The notes under the pieces: model-generated
The model's database searches: none
What the model saw: only the letters and a program-made list of their open reading frames with translations
Told to the model about the DNA's origin: nothing
Translations under genes and position numbers: made by a program
Shown: in pieces, positions 22,110 to 35,400 of the stretch
Layout: the number at the start of each line of letters is the position of its first letter
How positions within the stretch are numbered: the first letter of the stretch is position 1
NCBI GenBank assembly: GCA_000708835.1
Contig: DF237310.1
Coordinates: 28,965-92,964, forward strand
Source: Klebsormidium nitens
Lineage: Eukaryota > Streptophyta > Klebsormidiophyceae > Klebsormidiales > Klebsormidiaceae
Direction: 5' to 3'
Length of the DNA stretch: 64,000 nucleotides

Positions 22110-23621
22110 CTATGAAACCATTAACAAATTTGAAAACGACCGGCTCCAACCTTCACTGCACTTTGCACCCCTTGCAAGCAACCTTGCTCTTGTCCCTGGA
22201 CCTGGCTCCTGTGGACTGATGTCACTTTGAGAGAAAGGGAGGCGTTCGCAGGGAGAACAAGTTGAAGGGAACTCTGTGTCCCGGCCTGCCTACTACTAGG
22301 ACAAAGGCCCAGGGCCAGGGTTGCTTCAGGTTGCTTCCTCCGAAACCAAGCATGTGATACTTGACTCAAGTCTTGAGCCTGCTTGAGCTGCAACTGGTCA
22401 ATGACGCGTCCAATAGGGTTATGGCTAGTGTTACATTCGAGACAGTCGAAAACTGAACCGAGGCAAATTTTGGGGTTAACAAACGAGAATGGAGATTTGC
22501 TGGCCCGTGGGAATCTCTAGAGGTTGCGGCGTGTTGTTGACATCAGCCCGATCAGGCGCGCAGGGATTCCCACAACTGGCAGCCTGGGGCGGACCTGGCT
22601 GGCCGGGAAAGGACCCTGGCTGGTGCCGAAGGCACCCCGCCAGCTCGGTAGCTGGTAAAATCGACAGGTCCGTAGGGCACTCAGCTGGCCGGTAGAGCCA
22701 ACCGCCTACCACCCAGCTGGTACAACCGGGGGGCTGCCTGTGGCTGGCTGGCCGGGACGAAAGTCCATGGGAATCCCTGATCAGGCGTGCAGTTTGAGAT
22801 CGTGAATTAATTTGACCAGTATTTATTAGGTCTTAGAATCATGCTTGGGGTCAGCGCGAAAATGGGAGAAGCAATCGACGGTTCAGACCACGGGTTTTTG
22901 CCACATGGTACTAGAACATGTTAAATGAACGGCTTTGAATGCAGGTTCGTGTACCCTAGAATCAAAGAGGTGTTCTGAAATGCCAGGCCCTATTGACGAC
23001 CACTGCTTGCATCATGCAGTTGCATATGCAGTGCTGAGATGCACTCGAGATCTTGATTCAAGAGTCTTCTAGAAAACCTCGGGGCAGGGGGATCGCCCCG
23101 CTACCGCGGCGTATACCGCCTCGTAGGACTGCGGCCGGATCACATGCACAACATGCAGAATGGTGCTGACTCCTGAGAATCCAAGTGAGCTAGGTAGCTG
23201 GAGATGCCGCGCCGATCGAGGGAGTCATGAGCTGCTGGCAGTTCCTGCAATGCTGTGATCTTTTCGCCTTGAAAGTCAAGCTGACGGATTGATGAGACAG
23301 TCGCCCCTTCCATCATCTTGCTTTTCGTGAAGCTCAGCTGAATATTGCTGCAGTTTGGACTGAAGAAGCTCGTTCCTCAAAGAGTCCCCAACAAGAGAGG
23401 AGACTTCTCTTACTTTTGCTTGGCGTCTGCGCAATTGAGTCTTAGTTGCACGGATCGATAGCACAGTCGATGTTTAGCAGCATCTCTGAAGTCAGAGCCC
23501 TGATCGCACCTCTGATCGTGCAAACAGGCTTGCACTGATAGCAGCACCGTCAAGATCAAAGTTACAACTCCAACTTGGTTGTGAAAAGGAGGTTGCTTTG
23601 CAGTGTCAAATTTCTGCAACA
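22110..23621. other. divergent promoter region with a hAT-like MITE
   Basis: This region should hold the missing 5' exon(s) of the minus-strand gene and the promoter of the oxidoreductase gene. The only clear element is the MITE at 22561-22779. An open frame at 22121-22393 on the minus strand could belong to the N-terminus of the unknown protein, but no splice pattern confirms it. Confidence 0.4.
22561..22779. mobile_element. hAT-like MITE
   Basis: The termini are CAGGGATTCCCA (22561-22572) and TGGGAATCCCTG (22768-22779), a perfect 12 bp inverted repeat with the CAGGG start common in hAT elements. ATCAGGCG is found at 22551-22558 and at 22780-22787, an 8 bp duplication as hAT elements make; two bases (CG) separate the left copy from the terminus. 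The inside is rich in GGCTGG and CCAGCTGG and has no coding frame. Confidence 0.7.
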
Positions 23622-26600
23622 ATGAAGGCGGTGGTTATCACCAAGGCTGGCGGGCCGGAGGTTCTGCAATTGCAGGATGTGCCGGCCCCTGAGCTGAAGT
23701 CCAACGAAGTGATGATCAAGGTCAAGGCAGCGGGAATCAACGGGGCAGACAAAATGCAGAGGCACGGGCAGTACCCCGTCCCACCAGGTGGGGGGGATCT
23801 CTTTTATTTCTGATTCAAGCTGGAAAGGTTACTTTCGTTCTTGGATACTTTTTGAGAGGAGTTTTTGGAAAACCACCCGGTGTTTGAGGGAGGATTTTTG
23901 GTTCAAAGGGAGGCTACTTTTGTATAAGAAGGCTATTCAGTCCAAAAAAAGGCGTCAGCTTGGTTTTTCGCAGACCATGTTGGGTTTGATATCAATGATC
24001 ATCAATCTCAGTTATTTGGCAGTCAATGCTGCTCTTGCACCTTTGCCCCTCACTGGAAGAGCTTCAGTTCCTTTGAGTGTACGCCTTTGCTTAAGTCTCC
24101 TAAGGCCCTAATGACTGCTTCTATCGCTGATTGATAGACACAGCAGTAGTGCACTCGTATGAACGGGGCTAGCAAGTGCAAGCAATGTGCTGCTTTCTTC
24201 TCTTAGCTCCATGCATTGCCCCCCCCAGACTTTGACTGGCCTCTTGAATTACTGGCTCAACAGTAAATTGTGTTTCTATAGGGTGTGCCCTTCCATACAG
24301 GTGGGTCTCTTTACCCCGGGCTTGAGGTCAGTGGGACAATTGAGGAGGTGGGCAAGGAAGTCAAGGGGTGGAAGGCAGGCGATGAGGTGTGCGCACTCCT
24401 GGTGGGGGGTGGGTATGCTGAGCGAGTCAACGTTCCTGCGGGACAGGTGAGAAAGGTTTACTCGCAAACATCGCAGAGATCACTCCACAAAGGTCTGAAA
24501 AGTGTGCATTGTTTGGGGTTAAGTCTTGACTACCAAATGATTCATCTGCTTCTTCTGCGAAGAGACTGGCTGACTTGTTGAATTGGTTTCACCTCATCAA
24601 GACGCATGCATGCGTCCTGGTATGGGCGTTCTGGTTGCCTGTTCTTAGAAGCAGGTTGCAAATTGTTGTCCGGATGCCCATCCCATTCGAGCATCTGGTC
24701 ACCAGAGTGACAAAGGATTTCGAACTGCTCGCAGCTACTCCCCATCCCAAAGGGCGTCTCTCTGGTTGACGCCACAGGCCTGCCGGAGGTCTCGTGCACT
24801 GTGTGGAGCGTTGTGTTTATGGCGGCGAAGTTACAGGAAGGCGAGAACTTCCTTATTCATGGTGAGCACGTTCCAATATCTGTCCCCATGTGCATCATTG
24901 GAAGTTTCCATGGCCGTTCTAGGCCTTTTCCTGTCATTCTCTTTTCGATCCTGTGTGCGCGATGAATAATTATCGTCCGCTGTCTCATCAAAGACCTTTA
25001 TCTGAGTTGCTCCAAATGGGTAATCTGGTGGAGTTTGGGCCTTCTTTCGTGGGGACAGTAATAAATAAACATCCCCTTCGGTTGGTTGTGCAGGGGGTTC
25101 CAGCGGCGTCGGGACGTTTGCCATTCAGATGGCCAAATACAAGGGGGCCAAAGTGCTCGTGACGGCAGGCAAGTTTCTAACACGAGGCTCTCTTGAAACT
25201 TTGCGATTTTAGCATAGCACATGGACGTTTCTGAACGAGAATGTTACAGGGCGCACTTTGCAGAGGGAGTGGTTTCGTGACGTGGGCCTGACTTAATTTT
25301 GATACCCAGCGTCCCGAGTTTCGGAGGTACATCAACAGATTTAAATGGTTCAAAACACGAATTACGTTCATAACTCGGAGTCGCGTTCAGCTCCAAACTT
25401 GGTGTACTTTGCCCGTTTTGTCTTTACCCTTCTTTCTGTCTTTCCTAGTTCTTCTCATCTCGCTCTTTGATAGACCCCTGATACCTTGCCTCTTGTAAAG
25501 ACCGCTTAGCTGATGTTTCTGGACTTGTCTTGACTATCTTGCGCATTTCACGATTAATCAGCAACCCGTATGTCGTTGCAGAAAACCGGTTTTTAGGTCA
25601 GCCGGACACTTGCTGACGTCGTTCAGGGTCTAGGAGTACTCTTGACGTCACTCCTGCTTTGGTTTTCGGGTGGGATCTCGTTGACAACCTGCGCTGCACG
25701 CCGCTTTTTGTCACCCTGACGTCACACTGCCGTCACGCAGGCTCGGACGAGAAGCTCCAGGCGTGCAAGGAGCTGGGTGCTGACGTGGCCATCAACTACA
25801 AGTCGGAGGACTGGGTGGCCCGGGTGAAGCACGAGACCGGCGGGAAGGGCGCTGACGTCATCCTGGACGTCATGGGCGCGCCTTACCTGAGCAAGAACAC
25901 GGAGAGCCTGGCGCCCGACGGGCGGCTCATCGTTCTGGGGCTGCAGGGAGGCGCGGTGAGTGTTCTTGGCTGGACAAGGGTTTGCCAAAACTGAACTTTT
26001 GGTGCGATCGTGTTTGGTCAAGAAGCCAAAGGAACAGCTTGAGCACAAGCATGAGCGCCCGGTAAGAGGACGAGTTGCCGGACACCATCCAGTGACTATG
26101 ACCAACCGATGAGTGTTGACCGGTGACTGAAGATCGAGGACCTCTGTGTGCGGATCACTGTGAATTCGCTGAGTGTAACTGTGCTTCTTGCTTGAAATGG
26201 TGCTTACTCGCCAGGTGACTTGTGACTACGCGAGTCGACTTGCATTTCCGATAGACAAAGTAAAAGTGAGAAGGAGTTTTGCGTTACGTCTGGGTCTTGA
26301 TGCCGTCCTGTGCTGATGATTTTTCTGCTCTCAAAAGTTTTGCGCCAAGAATTGTCTCGTTGGGCGTGGCTTCAGCAGACTTGATCAAATGTACGCTGTC
26401 GTTTCAGGGCGTACGATGTTCAATCTTCAAGCTGTCCGGGTCCATCAAGTACTTCTTTTTTCATTCAAGTCAAAGACACCCTGCTTGGTCTAGGATAAAT
26501 TTTTTAGTCATTGTACGCCGCCGTTATCTCTAGTTCCTTCCACAAATATCCGGTCTTGTCCCTCCATTGTTCTCGTCTCCCCATGCAAGTTGCTAGTTCA

Positions 26601-26937
26601 TTTTTCAGGAGGTTGCCGTCAGGTTTGAGGATTGCTCTCTATCGGCCACTAACTTGTTCCTTGTTCCTGGCCCTCTCTCCACTCACAGACCGGAGAGATC
26701 AACCTGGGCGCCCTGCTCGCCAAGCGTGCGACCATTTTCGTGCTCGCTCTCCGCTCGCGCCCGCTCGAGCAGAAGGCGCACATTGTGGAAGAAGTCCGCC
26801 GGAATGTGTGGCCAGCAATCGAGGCTGGGAAAGTGAAGCCAGTCATTGATAGGACGTTCGAGCTGAAAGACGTGGTCAAGGCGCACGAGTGGGTCGACAG
26901 CAGCGGGCATATTGGGAAGGTGCTGCTGCTGGTCTAG
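23622..26937 (+). CDS. quinone oxidoreductase, zeta-crystallin/PIG3 type
   Basis: Six exons join in phase: 23622-23787, 24301-24446, 24735-24861, 25094-25168, 25741-25955, 26689-26937; the product is 325 residues, normal for the family. The start MKAVVITKAGGPEVLQLQDV is typical of the medium-chain dehydrogenase GroES-like fold, without the zinc ligands of alcohol dehydrogenases. GINGADKMQRHGQY matches the PIG3-type active-site loop. GGSSGVGTFAIQMAK is the dinucleotide-binding turn, and VILDVMGAPYL and GRLIVLGLQGG follow in the Rossmann fold. The enzyme would reduce quinones or enals with NADPH in the cytosol. The fourth intron starts GCAAGT, so it is a GC-AG intron. The first intron uses the acceptor after CCATACAG, which fits both phase and family alignment. 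Confidence 0.9.
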
Positions 26938-28304
26938 TGGATTGAAATACTCTGGATTGGTAATATGACTACATTGCTCGCTCTACAATTTTGCACGCGC
27001 GTACTGGTAGAGATCATGTATTGAACGTCTGTCCGCTTGCTTCTGTGTCAAGACAGTCTGGACGAATCTTGGAAGTTTTGGCCGCGGTCAGTAAGCCGCA
27101 TAGAAGGAGGTGTAATCTGCCGGTTGCATGCGTTGCTATAGCTTCGCCAGGCTTGCATGCTGACCATTGCTGTCAATATGCTCTGTACAACATACCATAT
27201 TCTGATTGAAGTAGAAGGCATCGACCTAGAGCTAAGAGTTTGTGTAGGCATGTATAACTCAGATACGGTTGGCAGACTTGCAAGCTTGCGGCGCGTATAT
27301 GCGATTTTAATTTGAAAGTGAACACTCAATTCAGTCCCTAGCTCAGACACGATGGCCATGCACCGTCGATCTTCAACGACCGCCCATGTGCCTTTCCATG
27401 CCGCCTTGATGGACCATATTTATAGCTTTCATTTGTGTTTGCCAGTTGATTGAAGGTGCATATGCTAGCGGGGCTCCTAGTTGCGCAAATTTAGCTCGTT
27501 TAATTCCTTGCAACGCAAGCGTCATCATTCATATGTCGGATGGCAACACGAGATTTCGAAGATGCAAGCAAAATATCTATATTTATATATGGGCCCTCTT
27601 ATGGGTGTAGTGTTTTGCTGCCTGATCGAGGAGCTCGATAAGCATGCCAGCAATATCGTTTGCATGTTGACAAGCTGGAAATCGAACCATGAGGCAAACA
27701 CTGCAATGTAAGACGTGATGAACATAATACCGTCTTGATTGATACGAAGGTGCGCAATATTGCTGTAACTATCGGATGCTCATGCAGCATGCATTTGGTG
27801 CAGCGTTCTAAAGTCACAGAGTGTTTAAGCGTGTGACCATATCTGCTGATCGAGCTCGACTGCCGTACGTAGCTTGCCCACAGGCATGAGAAATATTACC
27901 ACTTGCACTGAGGTGGGCAAGTCCAGCCTGCCCGCCAACAACGCATGTCAGCTCCAAGGGCTCGTTTCAGGCAATAAACAACCGGCAATTCTAACACCTC
28001 AGGTCGTTAGTTGTGACGCTGATGATTACCTACGGTCACCAACAGAGGACAATCAAAGACTTAGACTAAGACCAGGAGCTATACGCAGCTTGCGTGCATG
28101 CGTACGAGAACGACCGAATCGGCTGAAACTATACCAGAGAGCCGCCGTTTGGTCGCTATACGTTTCCCTGGATCCGTAAGCGATGACGACTTAGGGGATC
28201 TCAGCAAGGATCTCGGCAGATCTGGAATTGAAGCGACTCATCAGAAGATGGTCGCTGGCCTCATTCTTTGGACGCTCTGACAAGGTACCGCGCAAGGGGA
28301 CGCA
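26938..28304. other. intergenic region between convergent genes
   Basis: It holds the 3' ends of the oxidoreductase and BUD31 genes. Short open frames (for example 27874-28179) show no domain and are not called. Confidence 0.5.
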
Positions 28305-30668
28305 CTAGTGGTCCCCGCTCGCGCATCCCCGGCAACCGCAATGGGTGCACTCGATCACTTTCTCCTCCCGCGACTTGTTGGGGACTCGACAGATGCACGT
28401 GGTTCCGAAGTTGGTGTCCTTCGGTTGTATGCACCGTAGACAGCATAGCCGCTCGTATCCCGACTGCAAAAAGAGGAGTTAGATTGTTAGGTCCAAAAGA
28501 AAGAGCGTTCTTTGAAGGGTTGTTTGCCACCTGAGGTCGAGTCAAGCCGACGCGACTCTTAAAAAGGCTGTGGACGACACCTGCAAAAGATTGTGGGGAG
28601 TGGAGGCGTCGTTCGAAAGGCCAGTCAACGGATGACAGCTCGGGACTCGACGCAGGACAAACAGGGAGCTTTGCAGCCGTCATTTCAAACGTTGACATGG
28701 ACATACGACGCAAAAAGTCACCCTCTCTGGGGCCTGCGTGCGGGCCCGAGAAACAAGGATACTTCAGCTGACACGGCAATCGATCAGCCGACGGCACTCA
28801 AGACAAACCGACTTCAAGTCTGGGTCAGTTTGTACAAAGACTTTAGCACTTGACGGAAGCCAATATCACGAAATGGTAAGGCAAACCTTCATCCAGACCA
28901 GGCCCCGTAATCCTACGCTTTTTTGCACTCAAACGACCAAAGGGCCGCTTACAGCTCGAGTCAAGACCCCCTTACGTGAATCAGTTTCACAAGCTTTCCG
29001 TCCTTGCAGGAGTTCAACAAGCTCTAAACACACGAATCTCGACTTGCTTCGGAAGGTGACCGCCTCAAGCGGCCACTGAGTGACTGCACCTGCCTCGTCA
29101 GCGAAAAAGTGCTCAAGGTTGGCGCTCACTGAACTCAAGTGTGTAGATCAGGTGGAAAAGCGGGACTGAACCTGCAGTCAGGACCACAGCAGGAATTTTG
29201 CGTCCAGAAATTCTCACCTTTTTCCACTTGGCTATGAGCGCCTTGTCAGCATACCCCTGTGCGAGGCAGAACTCGTACAGGTCCCGCGAGATCTCCTTCC
29301 GCTTGTAAAAGAGGTCGTAGATGAACTTGCTCTTCTGATGCGTCAGCTTAAAGATGGGCCACAGGGCCTCGCACTTGCGCTTGCCCTCGTGCGTCTCCAG
29401 CTCCGCTGCAGAAGGAGTTCGGTTATGGTTAACCTTGATGAATTCTCGTCAGGGGCTGCGTCTGATCTAGTTCCTGCTTCGCACTTGCGCTTGCCCTCGT
29501 GCGTCTCCAGCTCCGCTGCAGAAGGAGTTCGGATATCGTTAACCTTGTTGATTTCTCGTCAAGGGCTGTGCCTAATCTGGTTTCTGCTTCGCACTTGCGC
29601 TTGCCCTCGTGCGTCTCCAGCTCCGCTGCAGAAATGGTAGGGGTAGCTTTAACCTTGATGGATTTTCGAGGGCTGCGTCCGATCTGGTTTCTGCTTCGCA
29701 CTTGCGCTTGCCCTCGTGCGTTTCCAGCTCCGCTAAAGCAAGGAATGTGTTGATCAGGTCGGGTTCCTCCCTGGATGGATCATCGACACCGCTGCGGCAG
29801 AAAGTGAATCGTTGTCAACCCCAGTTCAAAAAGTCCTGGTCTATCGAGGTCACCCTCATCTGCTTCAAGAATCTACTTATGAAAAAGGAAGCGTCTCGGA
29901 CTTGCTCTCGCTCGTTCATCACCGGAACCGCTGCAGAAGACAACGTCGCACGTGATGGTCCTGCTCCCGAATGCAAGATCAAGGGCACCATCACTATTGG
30001 CTTCTACTGCTTTGGTTTCAAAAGGAGCGGCCGCAAGAGTCTCTCGTGAGTCCCGTCTTCACTGGCGCAAGAAGCACGGGATGTATTCATTGCTTCTGCA
30101 TTTACGACTGCCTCAACTTTATCCCTGAATGCAGGGACGGAGATGCATCTTGGCCATGAACCCTGAAATTAGCTCGAAAAATCAAAGAAAAATTTCGACT
30201 CACGAAGGACATGACCGTATGGAACAATGTGTGCAGCGGGACTTCGTGGCTTCTCAAAATTGGCAAAGCAGATCCTTGCAACCTTATAGACCAATCACAC
30301 AAGGTCCCAAGATACTTCTGAAGTAACAAAGCGCCCCGAATGAAGCGAGACATTTCTTCCGACGCCCGTGTCTGCGAGAGGACCTTTGTATAGTCGTGGG
30401 AAACTAAACCACCAATTCATCAAAAAGAACCAAGTGTTCGGCGAACGAGCCAAACAGATAAGAGCACCGTTCTGCCATCTTTTGCAAAACTTTGGAGGGC
30501 TTGATCCACCATTTGGAAAGACGTGCTTACAGAAGTGTGAAGACAAGAAATCAATCAGAGGTACGGCGCCTCACCTTCCCGCATCTTCTGTTCCAACTCC
30601 TGCATCGTCGGTTCGATGAGCTCCCAGCCATCGGGGTACTTGAGCTTGGACGTTCGCACCTTCGGCAT
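28305..30668 (-). CDS. BUD31: BUD31 pre-mRNA splicing factor
   Basis: Three minus-strand exons, 30668-30575, 29405-29218 and 28463-28305, join in phase to 146 residues, the normal length. The product starts MPKVRTSK and has [41 protein letters not shown] and [13 protein letters not shown]. The cysteine-rich C-terminus has [19 protein letters not shown] then [13 protein letters not shown], the ligands of the zinc cluster. BUD31/G10 is a core component of the activated spliceosome in the nucleus. It is a highly conserved single-copy housekeeping gene, so the identification is firm. The first intron carries three nearly perfect copies of the exon 2 acceptor region. Confidence 0.96.
29479..29740 (-). 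repeat. BUD31: three near-identical acceptor-side echoes of BUD31 exon 2
   Basis: The block containing the acceptor CTGCAG and the first ~37 bases of exon 2 (GAGCTGGAGACGCACGAGGG) sits at the real exon end 29369-29410 and recurs with GCAC at 29481, 29591 and about 29697 (real 29371), period 110, 110, 107. Copies 2 and 3 keep a perfect acceptor; copy 4 has TTTAG. The intervening text (AACCTTGATG, GGCTGCGTCTGATCT) is also repeated. High identity marks it as the youngest array in the window. Confidence 0.95.
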
Positions 30669-32482
30669 GGTTGCCAAGTCTGCTGCTTTGCTGAGACGCG
30701 GGGACAGTGCTCACTCTTGGAAGATTCTGGAATCAGGAACTAATTCGGATTTTCAACACCTGCACCAACACCTGCACCAACAGATCGAGGAACGATCATG
30801 AGAGAGATGCGTGAGTGGTGGTGGGAAAGGTGAAGAAGCCTGATAGAAATCAAGAATCTTCACAGGTACCATCTGAGGGAGCCCCGGGCAAAACCCTTTC
30901 CTGTGAAGCTTTGACAGGATTCAGTCCACAAACTCCTCTTGGACAGTCCTGAAGGGAATCAGTCCACGACCTCCGCTTGGACGATCGAGAAGAAAACGCC
31001 ACCATCGATACTGCCAGCCCAATGAGAGGGGACGATGATCTACTGAAAGGATAAAGGAAGAGTGCTGATAAACAACAACTTCAGAAGAAAGTGGTCATAC
31101 AAAGTCCACACCCCCGTCACTCACAACACATACATATGGAAGAGAGCCAGTGCACTTGACTCAAGCTGTGCAGAGAAAGCCCACTAATCAGTGCTTTTGT
31201 CTCCACGGTGGATTGGAAAGACCACCACCAAAAAAGGCGAACACTGAAAATTGATGAGTGAAGGACATGACTTGCTAAAACGAATGAAATGTAAAACCTT
31301 CGTTGGAGATGATATTACTTCAAAACAGACTGACAAAATTCTACCTGATAGAGGGGCGAGCAACGAATCTTAGCAAACAGAAGGTGGTGGTAAACTTTCG
31401 TACAAAAAATCCCTGCCTTGTGTAGGAAAGGTGTACCTGTCAGTGCCCAGGCTCGCAAATGTTAATTCCCTTTCCTTTTCTAGCAGCCATCAAACGCAGG
31501 ATTCCCTCCAGCTCTACAGTGCGCCCTCTGCTCTTCCCCCGAGGCTCCTCTATTTGCACCACTCAGCTAGCCCTCTAAACACTCGACGGCAGGGTAACCA
31601 AAACCATGCAGTGAAGAGGGCGGCAGCGGGGCGGCAGCACAACAGAATCCAACAAGAAGCGGCTAGTAGCAGCAAGCAGTGGCTGACTTCGTACGCCCCA
31701 CACCCTGAGCTCTGCCAAATCTATTGCCAATGCAAAACCAACTGAGAATGCTTACGAGTTGCAGGAGAAAGCGGCAATAAGGGAGCTGGTGCTCGCTTGC
31801 GGCTGCGCTGTGCTGCGCTTGGTACAGAATCAAAAAACCTGCTGAGAAAAGCTAAGTAAGAGATGCGCTTGTAGGCCAAGAGGCTACGATAGTTTAACAA
31901 GAACGCCTCAATTGGAAAGGTGAAGACGACTCCTGACTCTGACGTACAGTGAATCTTCCTGGAGTGCAGGAAGGCAAGGCAGGAAGTGTGATCTTCTTGA
32001 AGGGCAGGAAGAGCAGGAATTCGATGGGGTTAAGATTCAGGTTACTTTTAGCGTGCCGACCAGTGCGCGAGGTTTGGAGTCGGTACGTTCAGGTTAAGAA
32101 ACTTCACGCTTTCTGTGCCGCGAACCGGGGACCGCACCGGGGACTACCCTGACAAATTTTCGCGGGTGTTAACGTTGAACGGTTAAGACTTTTCTTTCCT
32201 GGTCAATGCGGTCCAACAAGACTCACCTAGCTGGGTGCAAAGGATGACGTTCCTGCCGGATTCACAGCAAAGCCAATTGGCGCAGACTTTGGGGGGCCAG
32301 CTGTCTCTGCAATTGATTGGCGCATTGCTCAGTTTGATATCGGCAAGCCGCTTGTGAAAGGCTCAAGAAGTACCACAGGGAACTGGCTTTTTGTCTAAGA
32401 TTTGGCGGGTGTAACTTTCAAAAATAGGCTGTTAGCGCGGATTGAAGGTGCTTTGTGTGATTGACAGCGACGTGGCGAGAAA
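30669..32482. other. divergent intergenic region
   Basis: This 1.8 kb lies between the divergent BUD31 and SYP61-like genes. A 38 bp tandem pair lies at 30920-30985 (CAGTCCAC, CTTGGAC in both). No coding signal is convincing. Confidence 0.5.
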
Positions 32483-35400
32483 ATGTCTGCCCAGGACCCC
32501 TTCTACCTCGTCAAAGAGGAGATCCAGGAGTCGGTGCGTAGCCCCATCCTTCCAGAATTGAAAGTTCACCTTCAGCGTGAAGAGGGCCCTCTTTCGAAAT
32601 CTTTTGTCCTTGCTCGCTCAGCCTGCTATAATGCTCCCAGGAACGTTCTGCTTCTGTTGCTCTGTTTGCAGATTCCAAAACCGGCTCTGTGTGTTAAAAT
32701 TTTCTTTGACCTGCAGGTAAATAAGGTCAGTGCTGGATATGCTCGATGGGAGGGTTTGAGTACAGGCAGCGCTGAAAGGGACAGGCTGACCCGGGAGCTC
32801 GAGAGTGGTTGCGAGAGCGTGGAGTGGCAGGTACCGATCATTCTTCTCTACCTTCAGCTTGTTTAACAAGCCTAAGGAGCAGCCTCTTCAGGGGGGAACA
32901 AGGTTGAGATCTGAATGTAGCTGTAGAGGCTGAGCAAAGCCTGCTTGTTATTTCATTTCCGATTGTCTCTCCTTCAGCAGCTTTTGGTCCAAAGCTTGCC
33001 AATTCGGCTCAGTTGGCATCTAGTTGCAAAAGCATAAGTGGAGCTGAGAATCCGATGGTATGTGCTTCCCGCAAAAGATGGAGTTCCATTGGTCAAGCAC
33101 AACGTGGGGATGATCGCACTGGAGACTTCTTGATTAGGGTTTTTCGACAAGTCCGATGAACGGGAGATCAGGGATTTCAATTGGGAACTGGATTGAGATA
33201 AAGCTGGGTTGGTGAAATGATGCACGGCTTCGAAATGCTCTCTTAATCAGAAGCTATGAGAGTGATTTTTCAGCAATTGGGAGAATTAAAAGCTTATTGT
33301 GGCCCTCTAAGCTCTCTCAGAAGCATTTTCAAGCGATGGGTGGAAAAGGCATACGTACTAAGAATGGGGTTTGTGTTGCCCGCACTTACAAGACAACTCG
33401 CTATCAAAGCAGTAACTTGTTCTGCATCCACACCATGTCGCATGATGTTGAAATTCCTATGATGCAGGTTGACGAGCTTGAGAAGGCCATCAACGTGGCG
33501 GAACGGGATCCGGCACGATTTAATGTCAGCGCAAGTGAGATTGAAAGTAGGAGACAATGGACGAGCCAGACGCGAAAAGAGGTAGGTTCTCTAGTGGCTA
33601 CTGCTTGGTGGGATTGGCATGCAAATTCTTGATGGGGACATGGTTTTACGGCGCGAAAGTGTTTCGAGATTAAGGCAGTGCCCTAACAGCTGATTGGTGC
33701 GGCCAATAGGTGCACTCCCATTGATCAATTACCAGGGGTCCGAGCGTGCACGAGCCCCAATCATTATGCAGACAGAGGTCTCTGACGTCATTGAGTTCTT
33801 TCACGCTGCGAAATCTTTGAAACTGAAGTGAGGGTCAACGCGACCCTGGCAGTTGATCGCTGGTTTGCATTTAGTCATCCCCCAAAACGAAGAGCAAAAC
33901 AGGGGAGGCATCAATCTCGAATCCCCACACAAGCAGCTGATTGGTTCGCAATTATTGTAAACCTGGCTGAATGCCAGAGCTTGCTGGTCTCTGCTGAGGG
34001 CTTAGACTGGTTGATGGTACACAACCATCGAAATCATCCTGAAAACATCCACGAAATGTTGTTCGACTCTGTTAAAACTATCAACCTAAAACGAAAGGCG
34101 TTCTCTTGATGTCTTGACACTTCATACGAAGATTTGGATTGAACCTAGAACGCGTCTCTACTAAGAAAAGCCCCAGAACACGCTCTCTTAATCTGCAGGT
34201 GGTTAGGATACGAGGGGTGGTGAAGATTAAACATCAAGAGCGCTCCTTGGATGCGTCACTACTTCCCAGAACTTTTGAGAATGAAGTCAGAACATGTTTG
34301 AGATGAAGTCGTCTAGACTGCGCAGGCCAAGTTGGAAACGTGCCCCAATGCTTCGATGATTCCCATGACCTGATCAGAACACGTTCGTTTTCAGATTAGA
34401 TCCAACATACGTTTCCATGCTGCAGGTCGAGAGGATACGACGGGTGGTGAAGACTGCTGCGCAGGCAGCGCAGGTCAAGTCGCGGCAAGAGCTCATGCGG
34501 GGGCCTGCCGGGGGGAAGGATGTCTCGTCCCGGTTGCAAGGAGCAATCACTCGAGAAAATGATGCATTTCTCAATAACGAGTCTGACAGGCAGCAGCTCC
34601 TGATGAGGTAAGCCACGAAAGGCACGAGCCGTTTCTCTTCCATACGTTTTGCTTGGAAAGCCGGCCATTTCGCTCTATAGGCAAATGCACGGAAGCAGTT
34701 GCACGGAGGCTCGACGCGCTCAGGTTTTGCGGTTTTTACAGAGACATAGGTGGGGGCTGCACAGCGATTGTAAAGTCTGCACAATACGTACCCTGTGCTG
34801 AAGAATCGCGAAGCAATCTTGGGCCAGAAATCATGTCATCTACGAGGGTGCATTGGGTGCAAGCGCTCAAAGGAGCCGCTTCTTCAGAAGCGTCACTCCA
34901 GCTTTGAACAGATGGTTTTCGTGTCCTCGGCCTGCATCCAGGGTACATGGTGGAGACCGGCCTTGCCTTGCATCGTGCAAAGTTTTGCCCTCGCTCCCGC
35001 CAAGAAGACCTCAACAAAGAGTCAGAAAAGCTGCTGGAATCTGCCATGCAACAGGTCTTCACGGTTTTTTTGAACTTCACGACAGGTTTGGTGACAAAGC
35101 CCTGATGCACCTTCAGGAGGCGGAAGCGACGAGGCCATTCTCAGCTTGAGTGCAAGTAAGCCTAGTGGAACCGCTCATCCTTTTAGCAGGCTTCGTTCTA
35201 CGTTTTGCAAATGATTAATCGGAAACCTTTGGTTCCTTGATCTCCTCCCAGGGAGCAAGACGAGGACCTGGACGAACTAGAGCGGGGCATCGCCAACATC
35301 GGTAATATCGGCAAGGCGATTCACGACGAGCTGAGCGAGCAGGACCTAATTATGGATGAGCTCGACAAAGACATGACCAGCACCAGCAGCAGGCTCGACT

